This document shows positions 34,848 through 44,325 of a stretch of DNA of 64,000 bases, in pieces. The notes beneath the pieces were generated by a model, which worked only from the letters and a program-made list of their open reading frames with translations, ran no database searches and was not told the origin of the DNA. The translations under genes were made by a program, and so were the position numbers. Each line of letters begins with the position of its first letter. Position 1 is the first letter of the stretch. Source of the DNA: CATOSP01 sp965197545 (lineage in GTDB: Bacteria; Chloroflexota; Dehalococcoidia; Lucifugimonadales; UBA3495); assembly GCA_965197545.1 (NCBI GenBank), contig CBDANJ010000008.1:248001-312000 (forward strand). The letters are read 5' to 3'.

Positions 34848-35759
34848 ATGGACATATCCGGCAAATGGTTCCTGGAGACAGTTTTCCCGGACCTGGCGAT
34901 AATGCTCAAGGTGCGGCAGGTACTATATTCCGGCGACACGGGCTTCCAAAAAGTCGAAGTCTTGGAGTCTGATGTCTATGGCCGGAGTTTAGTGCTCGAC
35001 GGTAAGACCCAGTCTACCGAACGCGACGAGCATCTCTACCACGAGGCGCTGGTGCATCCGGCCATGCTCATGCACCCAGGCCCCCGCCGTGTGTTCATTG
35101 GCGGCGGCGGTGAGGGGGGCACTCTCAGGGAAGCGCTATCGCACCGGTCGGTTGAACGCGTGGTTATGCTGGACTTGGACAAGACTGTGGTCGATATTTG
35201 CCGGGAGTTCCTCCCGCAGCACCACCGGGGGAGCTTCGATGATCCACGGCTGGAATTGCTCCACCAGGACGCCAGGCAATATCTCGCCGATACGTCCGAG
35301 AAATTCGACGTGATGGTCATGGACCTGGTCGACCCGCTGGAAGGAGGCACGGCCTACCAACTCTACACCGAAGAATATTACGGGTTGGTCAAGGCCAGGC
35401 TGAACCCCGGGGGGATCATGGTCACCCAGTCCGGCCCCGCGGGTCTGCTCAGTTACCAGGAATGCTTCACCACCATCAGCAACACCTTGTCCAATACATT
35501 CAACCACATCGCTCCCACCCAGGTGCATATACCAGCCTTCGTGACGTTGTGGGGCATGGTCATCGCCTCTGACTCCCCCCTGCCAAGGCTAACTCCAGAT
35601 CAGGTGGACCGCCTCGTATCTGAAAGGCTCAACAAGGACCTGACCTTCTACGACGGCGAAACCCACCTGAACATGTTCTCCCTCCCCCGGTTCCTCCGGG
35701 AGGGCATCGCCTCGGAAGAGCGCATCAACCGCGACGCCAGCCCGGTGTTTATGGTCTAA
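34848..35759 (+). CDS. speE: Polyamine aminopropyltransferase, thermospermine synthase-like
   Basis: The 303-aa protein has the spermidine/spermine synthase fold: LVLDGKTQSTERDEHLYHE, FIGGGGEGGTLREAL, VVMLDLDKTVVDICREFLP and DLVDPLEGGTAYQLYTEEYY. The sequence around VTQSGPAGLLSYQE and HIPAFVTLWGMVIASD is closer, as I recall it, to ACL5-type thermospermine synthases than to ordinary bacterial SpeE. It transfers an aminopropyl group to putrescine or spermidine. Adjacent speD supports the pair. Substrate cannot be decided from sequence. Confidence 0.9.
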   Translation: MDISGKWFLETVFPDLAIMLKVRQVLYSGDTGFQKVEVLESDVYGRSLVLDGKTQSTERDEHLYHEALVHPAMLMHPGPRRVFIGGGGEGGTLREALSHRSVERVVMLDLDKTVVDICREFLPQHHRGSFDDPRLELLHQDARQYLADTSEKFDVMVMDLVDPLEGGTAYQLYTEEYYGLVKARLNPGGIMVTQSGPAGLLSYQECFTTISNTLSNTFNHIAPTQVHIPAFVTLWGMVIASDSPLPRLTPDQVDRLVSERLNKDLTFYDGETHLNMFSLPRFLREGIASEERINRDASPVFMV

Positions 35760-36149
35760 ACCCACCTCAGGTAGGCGCTCCTCTCCCGTCAATGGCTGCA
35801 ACCTTCTATCTGGTAAATCCTGTCTCAAACTCGGCCCGCCCGTCGGACACCAGCGCCATTTACTTGTCCTTGGAGAGTCTTCCGTCATGGGAAAACGTCA
35901 CTCATTGTTCCCCGGCGCGTCTCTCCGATAGCCCGGCGTGGCGCCCCACCTGCAGCAAGTATCTCTGGTCCTTCCAAAACTTCCGCGCACCCTGCAGGTC
36001 CGCAAATGTCATGGTCCGCGAGCTGTGGATGTTCCATCGCTGACTCAAGGTCAAGGACCAACGAAGTTGTAAGCCACGATTTAGACCATCGAAAAGCGCC
36101 GAGGGTAGAAACCGCCGATCATGACGCTGTTAGCGTACAATCGGTAATC
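35760..36149. other. 390-base stretch, no clear feature
   Basis: Apart from an uncertain 5' extension of the MFS frame (open from 36006), I see no gene, promoter of consensus strength or RNA structure here. Confidence 0.4.
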
Positions 36150-37622
36150 GTGGCGTCTTCGGGAAATACTCCTGCGGTTATTCCTCTGCCCATCACGAAT
36201 CGGGTGTGGGCCCGGCAGATGGTTGCCGTCGCCGCCGGGCTGGGCATGTTCCTGTCGGCGTTGGACATCTCGGTTAACGTTGCGCTTCCGAACCTGACCA
36301 GGGACCTAAACACCGACCTCCAGACCGTCCAGTGGATCATCGTGGTCTACGTTGCCTCCCGCGCCGCATTGGTGATGAGCGCAGGGAGCTTCGCCGACCG
36401 GTTTGGGCTGCGCCGGGTGTACATCTTCGGAGCTGTAATGTACCTGGTAGCCATGGTCTGCATTGGGCTCTCTCCCAACCTCTGGATGGTGGTTGGTTTC
36501 CGCGCGTTGCAAGCCCTGGGCAGCGGCTCCCTGTTCGCCGTCTCTCCGGCTATCGCGGCACGCCTCTTCCCGGTGTCCCGCCGGGGGATGGCCATGGGGT
36601 TCACCACCGGGTGCCAGGCTCTGGGAGCGGTTACGGGGACAGTTGGGGCCGGGCTGCTGGTCAACTGGGGAGGTTGGGAGATGATCTTCCTGGGGAGGGT
36701 GCCGTTCATCTTACTGGCGTTGGTGTTGGGGGTCTGGTGGATGTCCCGCGATCCCAGGTCCCAGAGAGGCAGTTCCTTCGACATACCGGGGGCGGTGACC
36801 CTGGGAGTCGCGTTGCTGTGCCTGGTTGTGGGCCTCAGGCTGGGACGCTCGGTGGGTTGGCTGTCGCCCGTTGTTTTGGCGCTCCTCGTGCTGGCGCCTG
36901 TTCTGCTGACTCTGTTCTGGAGGATCGAGGGCCGGGCGCCCTGGCCCGTACTGCCGCGGGGTTTGCTGCGGGTGCCGGGTTTCGTAATCCCCAGCGCCGC
37001 TTCGTTCACGGCCCAGCTCGGCGTGTTCGTCATATGGTTTATCTTTCCGTTCTACATCGGGGATGTAATTGGCCGTGACGCCGTGTCCATGGGGACGTTG
37101 TTCGCGGTGATGGCTGTCCTCCAAATGGCGTCTTCCAGCGGAGGAGGTTGGTTATGCGACCGGGTCGGTCCAATCTGGGTGGGAACGACAGGTATCACGG
37201 TGATAACGCTGGGTATGGTATACCTGGGGTTGCTCACAGCCACCTCGACTCTCCTGGAGGCCGGACTGGGAATAGCGATAATTGGAGCGGGGATGGGATC
37301 GTTTCAAGCCGCCGCCTATACCTACATGATGAGCAGTATTGCAACAGAACGGCTCAGCACGGCGGCGTCGGCGCTATCTCTTTGCCAGTCCTCCGGAACA
37401 GTACTGTCCGTCGCTGTGATGGGCGGGGTGTTCGCACTGTTTCAGAGCTATTACCGGTCTGGCTTTGGGGGTGAAGGGGTGTCCGCCGGCGCCACGGAGA
37501 CCGATGTGTTTATGCTGGCATTCCGAGCGTTGTTTTGGGTGGGCGCGGGGCTGACGGCCACTAGCGGAGGCATCTTCCTGTGGGGGCGCTGGATGCGCCC
37601 GGCAGAAACCGCGCTCAATTGA
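36150..37622 (+). CDS. Major facilitator superfamily drug-type transporter (DHA2-like)
   Basis: The frame is open from 36006, but conserved sequence starts around residue 64, so GTG 36150 (490 aa) is a reasonable start. MFS motif A is present as GSFADRFGLRRVYIFG, and the first helix has MFLSALDISVNVALPNL, the DHA2-family start. Roughly 14 hydrophobic segments are visible. Such proteins export drugs or other solutes by proton antiport; the substrate is unknown. Confidence 0.85.
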   Translation: MASSGNTPAVIPLPITNRVWARQMVAVAAGLGMFLSALDISVNVALPNLTRDLNTDLQTVQWIIVVYVASRAALVMSAGSFADRFGLRRVYIFGAVMYLVAMVCIGLSPNLWMVVGFRALQALGSGSLFAVSPAIAARLFPVSRRGMAMGFTTGCQALGAVTGTVGAGLLVNWGGWEMIFLGRVPFILLALVLGVWWMSRDPRSQRGSSFDIPGAVTLGVALLCLVVGLRLGRSVGWLSPVVLALLVLAPVLLTLFWRIEGRAPWPVLPRGLLRVPGFVIPSAASFTAQLGVFVIWFIFPFYIGDVIGRDAVSMGTLFAVMAVLQMASSSGGGWLCDRVGPIWVGTTGITVITLGMVYLGLLTATSTLLEAGLGIAIIGAGMGSFQAAAYTYMMSSIATERLSTAASALSLCQSSGTVLSVAVMGGVFALFQSYYRSGFGGEGVSAGATETDVFMLAFRALFWVGAGLTATSGGIFLWGRWMRPAETALN

Positions 37623-37703
37623 CAAGGCGGCTGGCGGGGCATAACTTAAGGCTGCGAGGGAGTGTCACCTAGCAGAAGATGACCAACACGGGACGGGAAA
37701 GAC

Positions 37704-38267
37704 ATGACGACAGCGTTGCCAAACCCGGGTAAAGCAGGCGTCGAGGAGCATGTGCAAATGAGCCATTGGCTCCTGGAAAACGCCAGAAGGGAACTGGACA
37801 GGGGCGACCGGCTCCAGGCATCGGAGAAGGTCTGGGGCGCGGCGGCCCACGCCCTCAAAGCGATAGGCGAAAAGCGGGGATGGGACCATATGAACCACAT
37901 GAACGTGAAGGACATCGGGTTCCATCTCGCCCAGGAATTTGGCCGGGACCGCCTTTACACCTATGTGAACGATGCGGAGTTGATGCACCTGAACTTTTAC
38001 CGGAACGAAGCGGACATGGACAATATCCGCCAGTCCATTGTCACCGCCGGGAGATTTATCGCCGAACTGGATGAGATTCGGGAGCAACCCCCCAAACCCT
38101 TCACGGTCAGGGATGCAACAGACCAACGCCGGTTGGGCCGTCTTCTCGACATCGAGAGGAGTGACTTCCAGAGATTGATTCCCATCGGGAGTCATTCGGA
38201 TGCCGGCTTCTCCCGGAACCCGGATGATAATGGCGGGACCGCCAGGAACCCCAACCCAACCAACTAA
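37704..38267 (+). CDS. PaREP1-family protein
   Basis: The 187-aa helical protein has ARRELDRGDRLQASEKVWGA, the core motif of the PaREP1/PaREP8 family (HEPN-like fold), which is common in archaea and Chloroflexota. A role in toxin-antitoxin or RNA biology has been suggested, not shown. The end is disordered and Asn/Pro-rich. It is followed after 12 bases by the VOC protein gene, so the pair is likely co-transcribed. Confidence 0.75.
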   Translation: MTTALPNPGKAGVEEHVQMSHWLLENARRELDRGDRLQASEKVWGAAAHALKAIGEKRGWDHMNHMNVKDIGFHLAQEFGRDRLYTYVNDAELMHLNFYRNEADMDNIRQSIVTAGRFIAELDEIREQPPKPFTVRDATDQRRLGRLLDIERSDFQRLIPIGSHSDAGFSRNPDDNGGTARNPNPTN

Positions 38268-38279
38268 CGGAGGAACGAC

Positions 38280-38660
38280 ATGCCGACCTATTCCTACGAC
38301 CACATCCACCTGCGAAGCCGCGAACCCATGGAGACGGCCCAATATTTCAATAAAATGTTCGACGCCAGGATCGTAGAGTCAATACAGTCCGACGGCCAAC
38401 CCCGTATCGACCTGGACCTGAACGGTCTGACTATCTTCATTGCCAAGGCCGACGATACCACACCAGAGGGCCCCGTCGATCCCCACCTCGGCCTAGATCA
38501 CTTCGGGCTCCGGGTAGACAATATGGCGGAGGCCGCCGAGGACCTGAAGGCCAAGGGAGCGGAGTTCTCCACCGAACCCAGAGACCTGCGCCCAGGCGTG
38601 AAGATCGCCTTCGTGAGGGCGCCCGGAGACGTGAGGATCGAGCTTCTGGAAAGAAGTTAG
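38280..38660 (+). CDS. VOC/glyoxalase-family protein
   Basis: The 126-aa single-domain VOC protein starts YSYDHIHLRSREPMETAQYF and ends DVRIELLERS, with LGLDHFGLRVDNMAEA between. His, His and Glu appear at the usual metal positions. Family members are glyoxalases, dioxygenases or isomerases; this one is unassigned. GGAGGAACGAC precedes the ATG. Confidence 0.82.
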   Translation: MPTYSYDHIHLRSREPMETAQYFNKMFDARIVESIQSDGQPRIDLDLNGLTIFIAKADDTTPEGPVDPHLGLDHFGLRVDNMAEAAEDLKAKGAEFSTEPRDLRPGVKIAFVRAPGDVRIELLERS

Positions 38661-38834
38661 CCGGGGGATTCCTGGATTGCGCCTCAAAGTCTGCCCCGTA
38701 CTGGATGCGGCGCATCCATTGACGGAGCGGATGTGTCCGATCTCCGGACCGCTCCTCACCCTTGGGGGAGACGGGCATATGCGGACGAGCAACCCTTCTC
38801 CCCTCTCAAATTGACACAATTCGTCCGAATCCAC

Positions 38835-38865
38835 TTGCGGACCTCCGCAGCCAGGGTGCTATAGT
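38835..38865 (+). promoter_or_regulatory. Weak promoter candidate for the DUF2339 gene
   Basis: TTGCGG (38835-38840) and TATAGT (38860-38865) are separated by 19 bases and lie about 42 bases before the GTG start at 38908. The -10 matches well, the -35 only partly. Confidence 0.45.
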
Positions 38866-38907
38866 CTGGCATTAACCCGGAAGTCTGGAGTTGTTGAGGG
38901 GCCCGCG

Positions 38908-41409
38908 GTGAGTGAAGTTACATGCCCCAATTGCCAGCGGGTAAACCCGGCTTCCAACGCCTTCTGTACCGGTTGCGGCGCCGGGTTGATGACCGGCGAG
39001 GTCCCTGTCGGCGATATGCAAGGCGAGGCTGCCGCGGAGCAACAGGGGCAAGAATTTCGCGCTGAGATTGCCGCCGTCAGAAACCAACTACGCGACACCG
39101 GAATCCTACTCAACCACCTTCAGACCCGCATCTTCCAACTGGAACGCGGACTGAGCCCACTCGTTCAACGCCTTACCACTGTAGACGACGTTCAACCCGA
39201 TACCCCGGACCTCCCCACCGAGACTGGAAGTTCTCAGTCAAGTGATGCACCGGTCCAGGAACCAGCCTCCCACGAGCCCCTCTCCCCTCGGTTGCCGGAA
39301 TACTATGCCCCCGAACCCGTGACCGCTAGCGCGGGCCAAGCTCCCCCGCCAATCCCTCCTGGCCCGAGGGCGGGCGGTGGCGGCGCAGGGGATAGTTTAG
39401 GTCCTGCCGGGTTCACCATCGACTGGGAACAAATTCTCGGAAGGAACTGGTTCGCAATCATCGGGGCCGTGGCGCTGGTGCTAGGAATCGGGTTCTTCTT
39501 GAAGCTGGCTTTCGACGCAAACTGGATCGGCGACACCGGGCGGATTATCCTGGGCTTAGCCTTGGGGATGCTCCTCCTGGGCGGTGGCGAATACGCCCAG
39601 CGCCGCGTTCCCATCTGGTCCCGGCCCGTAACCGCGGGCGGGGCCGCCATTCTCTATTTGTCAATTTATGCGGCGTTCGGCCTGTACCAACTCATCCGAC
39701 CCGATGTTGCCTTCTTGTTCCTGGCGATGGTCGTCGCGTTGGCGGGACTATTGGCCCTGCGGTACGAGTCTATCGTGATTGCGGTCCTCGGGATTGTTGG
39801 GGCATTCCTCGCGCCAATACTTCTCGGGCCGAGCCTTCCCGACGTCAGGTTGGTGCTGCTTTACATCCTGGTGGTCGACCTGGGGGTCCTGGGGGTCTCA
39901 ACTTTTCGAAATTGGCGCTGGTTCACCATGCTGGCATGGGTCGGATCATACGGCCTGTTCGTCTACTGGCTGGTCCGATTCCCTGGCTTCGACCCCATCC
40001 TGATACAGCTTGCCCTTACCGGCGTGTTTGCCATATTCGCCGGAGCTTCCACCCTGTTCCATATCATCTGGAGAAGGGTCCCAGGGCCCCTGGACATGGG
40101 CCTCATGGCCATCAATGCGGCGGCGTTCTTCGCTATTACCGTGGCCCTCCTGTGGGAGGACTACGAAATATGGTTCGGACTGATCTCGCTCGCGTTGGCC
40201 CTGTTCTACGGGTTGATAGCCTTGGCGGCGATCAAACGTTCCGGAGCCCATCCCCACGTAGCCTTGATCGCGCTCCCCATGGCCCTGGTGTTCCTGACTG
40301 TTGCGATGCCCCTACAGCTAAGCGGCGTCTGGGTAACGGTCGCCTGGGCAGCCCAGGGAACCATCCTGGTGTGGGTTGGATTCCTCCTCGATCGATGGCA
40401 GATGCGCGCCTTCGGGCTGGGCGTCCTGGCGTTGGCGGTGGGACATCTGCTGGTGTTCGATTCTTGGGTGGAACTGGAAGGATTCACTCCCCTCCTGAAC
40501 GACCGGTTCCCGGTGTTCCTTGCGGTCATCGCCGCGTTTTACGCCTCCGGGTACCTGTTCTGGCGAAACCGGGAATCATGGAAGACATGGGAGCCGCCAA
40601 CCGTCCCGGTCCTGTTGACCGTGGCCAATCTGCTGACCCTCGGGCTGCTCAGCCTGGAAGTAATCGGTTTCTTCGGCAACCGGGAAGTCGAAGCAGGGAA
40701 TTACGCGGGTGAGCAAAGTGCGGTTAATGGCACGTTCTTAACACTGACGGCCACGTGGGCGATATATGGTTTCTTACTCATGGGTGTCGGAATGGTATTC
40801 CGCTCGTACCAGGCGAGGTGGGGCGGCCTCGCCCTGATGGGGCTGGTGGTCGTCAAGCTTCTGGTGTTCGACACGCTGTTGGTGGGCTTGGAACCAACTA
40901 CCTTCATCCCGTTCCTCAACGTGCAATTCCTGACCTTCGTCATAGTTTTGGCGCTCCTGCTGGCGGCGGCATGCTGGACGCGGCTCTGGAGAGATGACCT
41001 GCCGGGAACCGAGGCGCACACTTCTAGGGCCTTGCTAATCGTGACCAACGTAGTTGCCGTGTGGTCGCTAAGCCTGGAGGTCATCCATTATTTCGACTAC
41101 ACCCCCTTTGCGGCTTCAGTGGACTATGTCAGCGGCAAGCATCTCTCGCTGACTGTCCTGTGGGCAGTGTACGCAATCGGAGTCATCGGAGTGGGGATCG
41201 CTACCCGGTCCAGCAAAATCAGGTTGGGCGGGATGGCGTTCCTAGCGGTACCCGTGATCAAGCTATTCGTGCTCGACGTGTTCCTGCTGGAGTTGGGGTA
41301 CAGGGTGGGCGCATTCATAACCCTGGGCGTGTTGTTGCTGGGTACAGGTCTGGCATATCAGGCTTATAGCCAAGCGATGAGAGGATTCCTTTTTGGCCGG
41401 CGGTCTTAG
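38908..41409 (+). CDS. DUF2339 large polytopic membrane protein
   Basis: The 833-aa protein has an N-terminal zinc ribbon (C-P-N-C ... C-T-G-C-G), a coiled-coil segment (RAEIAAVRNQLRDTGILLNH) and a proline-rich linker. Twenty or more predicted membrane helices follow, starting at WFAIIGAVALVLGIGFFLKL. That matches DUF2339. It starts at GTG 38908 after GAGGGG. It overlaps the DUF3999 gene by 17 bases, a pairing often seen. Function is unknown; a cell-surface or polysaccharide role is sometimes proposed. Confidence 0.85.
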   Translation: MSEVTCPNCQRVNPASNAFCTGCGAGLMTGEVPVGDMQGEAAAEQQGQEFRAEIAAVRNQLRDTGILLNHLQTRIFQLERGLSPLVQRLTTVDDVQPDTPDLPTETGSSQSSDAPVQEPASHEPLSPRLPEYYAPEPVTASAGQAPPPIPPGPRAGGGGAGDSLGPAGFTIDWEQILGRNWFAIIGAVALVLGIGFFLKLAFDANWIGDTGRIILGLALGMLLLGGGEYAQRRVPIWSRPVTAGGAAILYLSIYAAFGLYQLIRPDVAFLFLAMVVALAGLLALRYESIVIAVLGIVGAFLAPILLGPSLPDVRLVLLYILVVDLGVLGVSTFRNWRWFTMLAWVGSYGLFVYWLVRFPGFDPILIQLALTGVFAIFAGASTLFHIIWRRVPGPLDMGLMAINAAAFFAITVALLWEDYEIWFGLISLALALFYGLIALAAIKRSGAHPHVALIALPMALVFLTVAMPLQLSGVWVTVAWAAQGTILVWVGFLLDRWQMRAFGLGVLALAVGHLLVFDSWVELEGFTPLLNDRFPVFLAVIAAFYASGYLFWRNRESWKTWEPPTVPVLLTVANLLTLGLLSLEVIGFFGNREVEAGNYAGEQSAVNGTFLTLTATWAIYGFLLMGVGMVFRSYQARWGGLALMGLVVVKLLVFDTLLVGLEPTTFIPFLNVQFLTFVIVLALLLAAACWTRLWRDDLPGTEAHTSRALLIVTNVVAVWSLSLEVIHYFDYTPFAASVDYVSGKHLSLTVLWAVYAIGVIGVGIATRSSKIRLGGMAFLAVPVIKLFVLDVFLLELGYRVGAFITLGVLLLGTGLAYQAYSQAMRGFLFGRRS

Positions 41410-42727
41410 AAAAATAGCCGTCCGGCTCGCATTGTCCTCGGCCGTCGTCGTGACGGTGGTTCTAATCGCGCTTCCGGCGCTGGCCAACATCATCGAAGGG
41501 GAATGGCCCTTCTATAAGCCGGTGGAGCTACCGGGAAGCCTTTCCGGCACAGGCCTCGTAGAGGTTGAAATGGACCGCGAGGTGTACGCCCATGCGTCTC
41601 CGGGCCTCGGAGACATCCGTGTTACGGAGCAGGATGGAGGGAGGGAAATCCCCTACAAGATGTTGGTAGAATCCGGAGACCACCGTCGTTCGGCCGTAGC
41701 AGTCAAGATGCGGGACCTGGGGCATGTCGCGGGACTACACACCAGTTTCATTCTCGACCTGGAATCCGAAGGTGCGCTACACAACGAATTGGAAATTCAA
41801 ACTTCGTCCGCCAATTTCCAGAGGCGCGTTGAGATAGCCGGCAGCGACGACGAAAAGACCTGGCGCATCTTGAAACAGGCTGGCTCCATCTTCGCCTTCA
41901 CAATAAGGGAACGGCGCTTCACGACCCGGGACACCAGGGTGACGTATCCCGCCAGCACTGCCCGGTTCTTGAGAGTCCGAGTCCTTGACGATGGCGAAGA
42001 ACCTCTGACCATTCAGGGCGGCGTGGTCTTCTTTGCCCGGCAACTCGAGCCCCGGCGCGCCGAAATTCCCCTGCTAATCACCGGGCGGGAAGAGGACGCG
42101 CTGAATAAAAGGACCGTGCTGCTCTTGGACACGGGCAGCGGCGGGTTCCCGGCAAATAGGATTGACCTGGAGATTCCCCAAAGAAACTTCTACCGCCAGG
42201 TCTCGCTACACGGCAGCTACAACAACCTGAACTGGTTTCCGGTACAGGCCTCAGAAACAATCTTCGATTTCGATACGCCAAAATTCGTCGGGCATGACCT
42301 GACAATACAGTTCGGGGAGTCCAGGTACAGGTATTACCGGCTCATCATCCAGAACGAAGACAACCCCCCTCTCCCCGTGGACGGCCTCCGGGGAAGCGGT
42401 TTTTTGAGAAAGCTCATATTTTCAGCCGAAGCCGGGAAACCGTACCGGATGTACTACGGACACCCGGAGGCGGACGCGCCGTCCTATGAGTTGGAGCGAC
42501 TATTTCCCTATTTGGTCACGGAGGACTTGCCGAAGGCACGATTGGGTGTCCACACCCTGAACCCGGCTTTCACAGTGCCCGCGACACCGCCGGCGCCCTT
42601 CACCGAGCGAAACCCCTGGCTATTCCCCACGATCGTAGCAATCGCCGCGCTGTTTGTCGGGGCGTTTCTGACCGTTTTGGTCCGCCAATTAGGTGGCAAC
42701 CTTCGCCCGCCGGAGGCTGCGGAGTAA
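41393..42727 (+). CDS. DUF3999-family exported membrane protein
   Basis: The 444-aa protein has a signal peptide (VRLALSSAVVVTVVLIALPA then ALA before the cleavage site). A large extracytoplasmic region has jelly-roll-like segments (RVEIAGSDDEKTWRIL and QVSLHGSYNNLNWF), and a C-terminal membrane helix ends it (FPTIVAIAALFVGAFLTVLV). This is the DUF3999 architecture. It starts at TTG 41393 inside the preceding gene, so translation is probably coupled with DUF2339. Confidence 0.8.
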   Translation: MAGGLRKIAVRLALSSAVVVTVVLIALPALANIIEGEWPFYKPVELPGSLSGTGLVEVEMDREVYAHASPGLGDIRVTEQDGGREIPYKMLVESGDHRRSAVAVKMRDLGHVAGLHTSFILDLESEGALHNELEIQTSSANFQRRVEIAGSDDEKTWRILKQAGSIFAFTIRERRFTTRDTRVTYPASTARFLRVRVLDDGEEPLTIQGGVVFFARQLEPRRAEIPLLITGREEDALNKRTVLLLDTGSGGFPANRIDLEIPQRNFYRQVSLHGSYNNLNWFPVQASETIFDFDTPKFVGHDLTIQFGESRYRYYRLIIQNEDNPPLPVDGLRGSGFLRKLIFSAEAGKPYRMYYGHPEADAPSYELERLFPYLVTEDLPKARLGVHTLNPAFTVPATPPAPFTERNPWLFPTIVAIAALFVGAFLTVLVRQLGGNLRPPEAAE

Positions 42728-42745
42728 GGCGAGGGACACCTCGCC
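42728..42745 (+). terminator. Hairpin between convergent genes
   Basis: GGCGAGG (42728-42734) pairs with CCTCGCC (42739-42745) across a GACA loop. It lies between the stops of convergent genes. There is no T-run, so it is a likely but weak bidirectional terminator. Confidence 0.5.
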
Positions 42746-42760
42746 AAACCGTCCGTTCGA

Positions 42761-43591
42761 CTAGGCGCCCAACCTGTAGGTGGCAGAATCCTCGCTGACG
42801 CGGCCTTCCTCCCTTAGCTTCTCCAAATGAGTGCGGGTGTTGCGGGCCGCGCCGCCGCGGAGATTCTTGCGCAAATTACGGGGGTACACGTGGCGCACTA
42901 TGTCGTCAACCGTATTCGCTCCCGCCTCCAACGCCGCCAGGACCTGGCCTTCCCGCGATTGACGGTGCTTGAGGTACCATTCGATCCGGGCTGTCCCGTT
43001 ATGGATAGTCTGCCCGTGCCCGGGGCAGATCATAGCGGGGCGCTGCCTGGCAAGAAGCTCAAGGGATGACATGTACTGCTTGAGGTTGCGTACGCTGGAG
43101 GACGAATTACCCAGAATCGTGTCTCCGCTAAATAGGACCCTCTCGCCGCTCATGTAGTAGCAAACGTGGTCGTCCTCGTGGCCGGGAGTAAACAGCGCCC
43201 GGAGGCCCATGCCCCCGCCGGTCTGGACGACTTCCCTGGAGCGCAAGGGAACGACGCAGCCCTGACCGAGCCGGTGGGTCAACACCGGCTCCAGCTTGGG
43301 ATGGCAGCGCACCGGGCAGGACAGCACGTCCTGTATCCGGTCCAACCCGCCGATGTGATCGCCGTGGCCGTGAGTAATCATGATGGACGACATGCGCGGC
43401 TTTCCCAGTTCCTCGTAATAGTCGAGGATCTGCCGGGTCCAGTGGCGGTAGGGTTCACCCGTATCAACCATCACCATGTGGTCGTTGGGGTCTCCCACGA
43501 AGTATATTTGGGTGCCGCCGGGGTGCATCGCGCCGAAGGTGTTCTGGTCTTCGATAATGTGAGTGCTGAATATGTGGGGGCTAATCTGCAT
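42761..43591 (-). CDS. Metallo-beta-lactamase-fold hydrolase (LACTB2-like)
   Basis: The 276-aa protein has THGHGDHIGGLDRI (zinc motif), FTPGHEDDHVCYY, FSGDTILG and CPGHGQTIHNGT. The C-terminal helical winged region (NTRTHLEKLREEGRV) follows, as in LACTB2-type RNases and glyoxalase II relatives. The substrate is unknown; a thioester or RNA is plausible. It converges with the DUF3999 gene across a hairpin at 42728-42745. Confidence 0.85.
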   Translation of the reverse strand: MQISPHIFSTHIIEDQNTFGAMHPGGTQIYFVGDPNDHMVMVDTGEPYRHWTRQILDYYEELGKPRMSSIMITHGHGDHIGGLDRIQDVLSCPVRCHPKLEPVLTHRLGQGCVVPLRSREVVQTGGGMGLRALFTPGHEDDHVCYYMSGERVLFSGDTILGNSSSSVRNLKQYMSSLELLARQRPAMICPGHGQTIHNGTARIEWYLKHRQSREGQVLAALEAGANTVDDIVRHVYPRNLRKNLRGGAARNTRTHLEKLREEGRVSEDSATYRLGA

Positions 43592-43700
43592 AGTTCGCCT
43601 CCATGGGGAAACTGCCGACAGCCATCGAAACGGCGGAAGGCGGCAATTCGACTGAGGACAGTCTCGGGCCGGTCAACTTGGTCGCCGGAGTTGTCGAGAT

Positions 43701-44033
43701 CTAGTCGGGCAAAGGCAAAAGGACCGACGTGTGATCTGTCACGTAGCGGGTGGTGTGGCCGTGGCCGGTAACGTCTTCGATGAGGCGTACGTCGCCAGCG
43801 CCAAAGCGGTGGACGGTCCCGTCGCCCAGGCCAATCTCCAGGTCTCCCGACAGAGTGATCATCCAGCGCCGGTTCGGAGCCTGGTGAAAGTCCATGAAGC
43901 GGCCTCCCGCGTTGTGCTGGACCTGCACGCCTTTCACCGACTGCATCTCGGTCAGCTCGGGGTGGGCTGACAGGGGCAGTTCCTCGATGTGGGTCTCATT
44001 GTCATCGCCGGTATACATCCGATAGATAGCCAT
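43701..44033 (-). CDS. Small cupin-domain protein
   Basis: The 110-aa cupin has FMDFHQAPNRRWMITLSGDL and TVHRFGAGDVRLIEDVTGHG, the two cupin motifs with metal-type residues. AAGGAGG lies nine bases before the ATG at 44033, which decides the start. A longer frame to 44084 adds a basic leader. Function is unknown. Confidence 0.8.
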   Translation of the reverse strand: MAIYRMYTGDDNETHIEELPLSAHPELTEMQSVKGVQVQHNAGGRFMDFHQAPNRRWMITLSGDLEIGLGDGTVHRFGAGDVRLIEDVTGHGHTTRYVTDHTSVLLPLPD

Positions 44034-44140
44034 CTTTCCAGTCCTCCTTATTCTCACTCTGCATTCTCGCTCCCCCGGGGGCAAAAATTGGGGTGGAAGT
44101 CAATGATTCCTCCCTGGGCGTCTTTCCCGCCCAGTTTGTG

Positions 44141-44169
44141 TTGACACTCCCAAGCGTGAGGGATATCAT
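44141..44169 (+). promoter_or_regulatory. Consensus promoter of the DUF1800 operon
   Basis: TTGACA (44141-44146) and TATCAT (44164-44169) have the ideal 17-base spacing. A short inverted repeat lies just downstream. Confidence 0.75.
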
Positions 44170-44180
44170 CTTATCACCTT

Positions 44181-44194
44181 GTAACCGTTGTTAC
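44181..44194. promoter_or_regulatory. Operator-like inverted repeat after the -10
   Basis: GTAAC (44181-44185) and GTTAC (44190-44194) form a perfect palindrome around CGTT, about 12-25 bases past the -10. This position around the start of transcription would let a dimeric regulator block initiation. No regulator gene is adjacent. Confidence 0.5.
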
Positions 44195-44325
44195 GAAGGA
44201 GTGGCGCTCGAGGCGTGGGAACTTGGTTTCCAGGCGTAGGCAGCGCCGCTTTGTCGTATCTTCGAGGGAGCGGGGAAATTCCATCCCGCCCACGTAGTTT
44301 AAGACCAAAAAACTAGGAGGAGAAG

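Noticed and set aside
36006..36149. N-terminal extension of the MFS transporter
   Set aside because: The 48 added residues are Cys/Ser/Asp-rich without similarity or ribosome site; the conserved region begins well after it.
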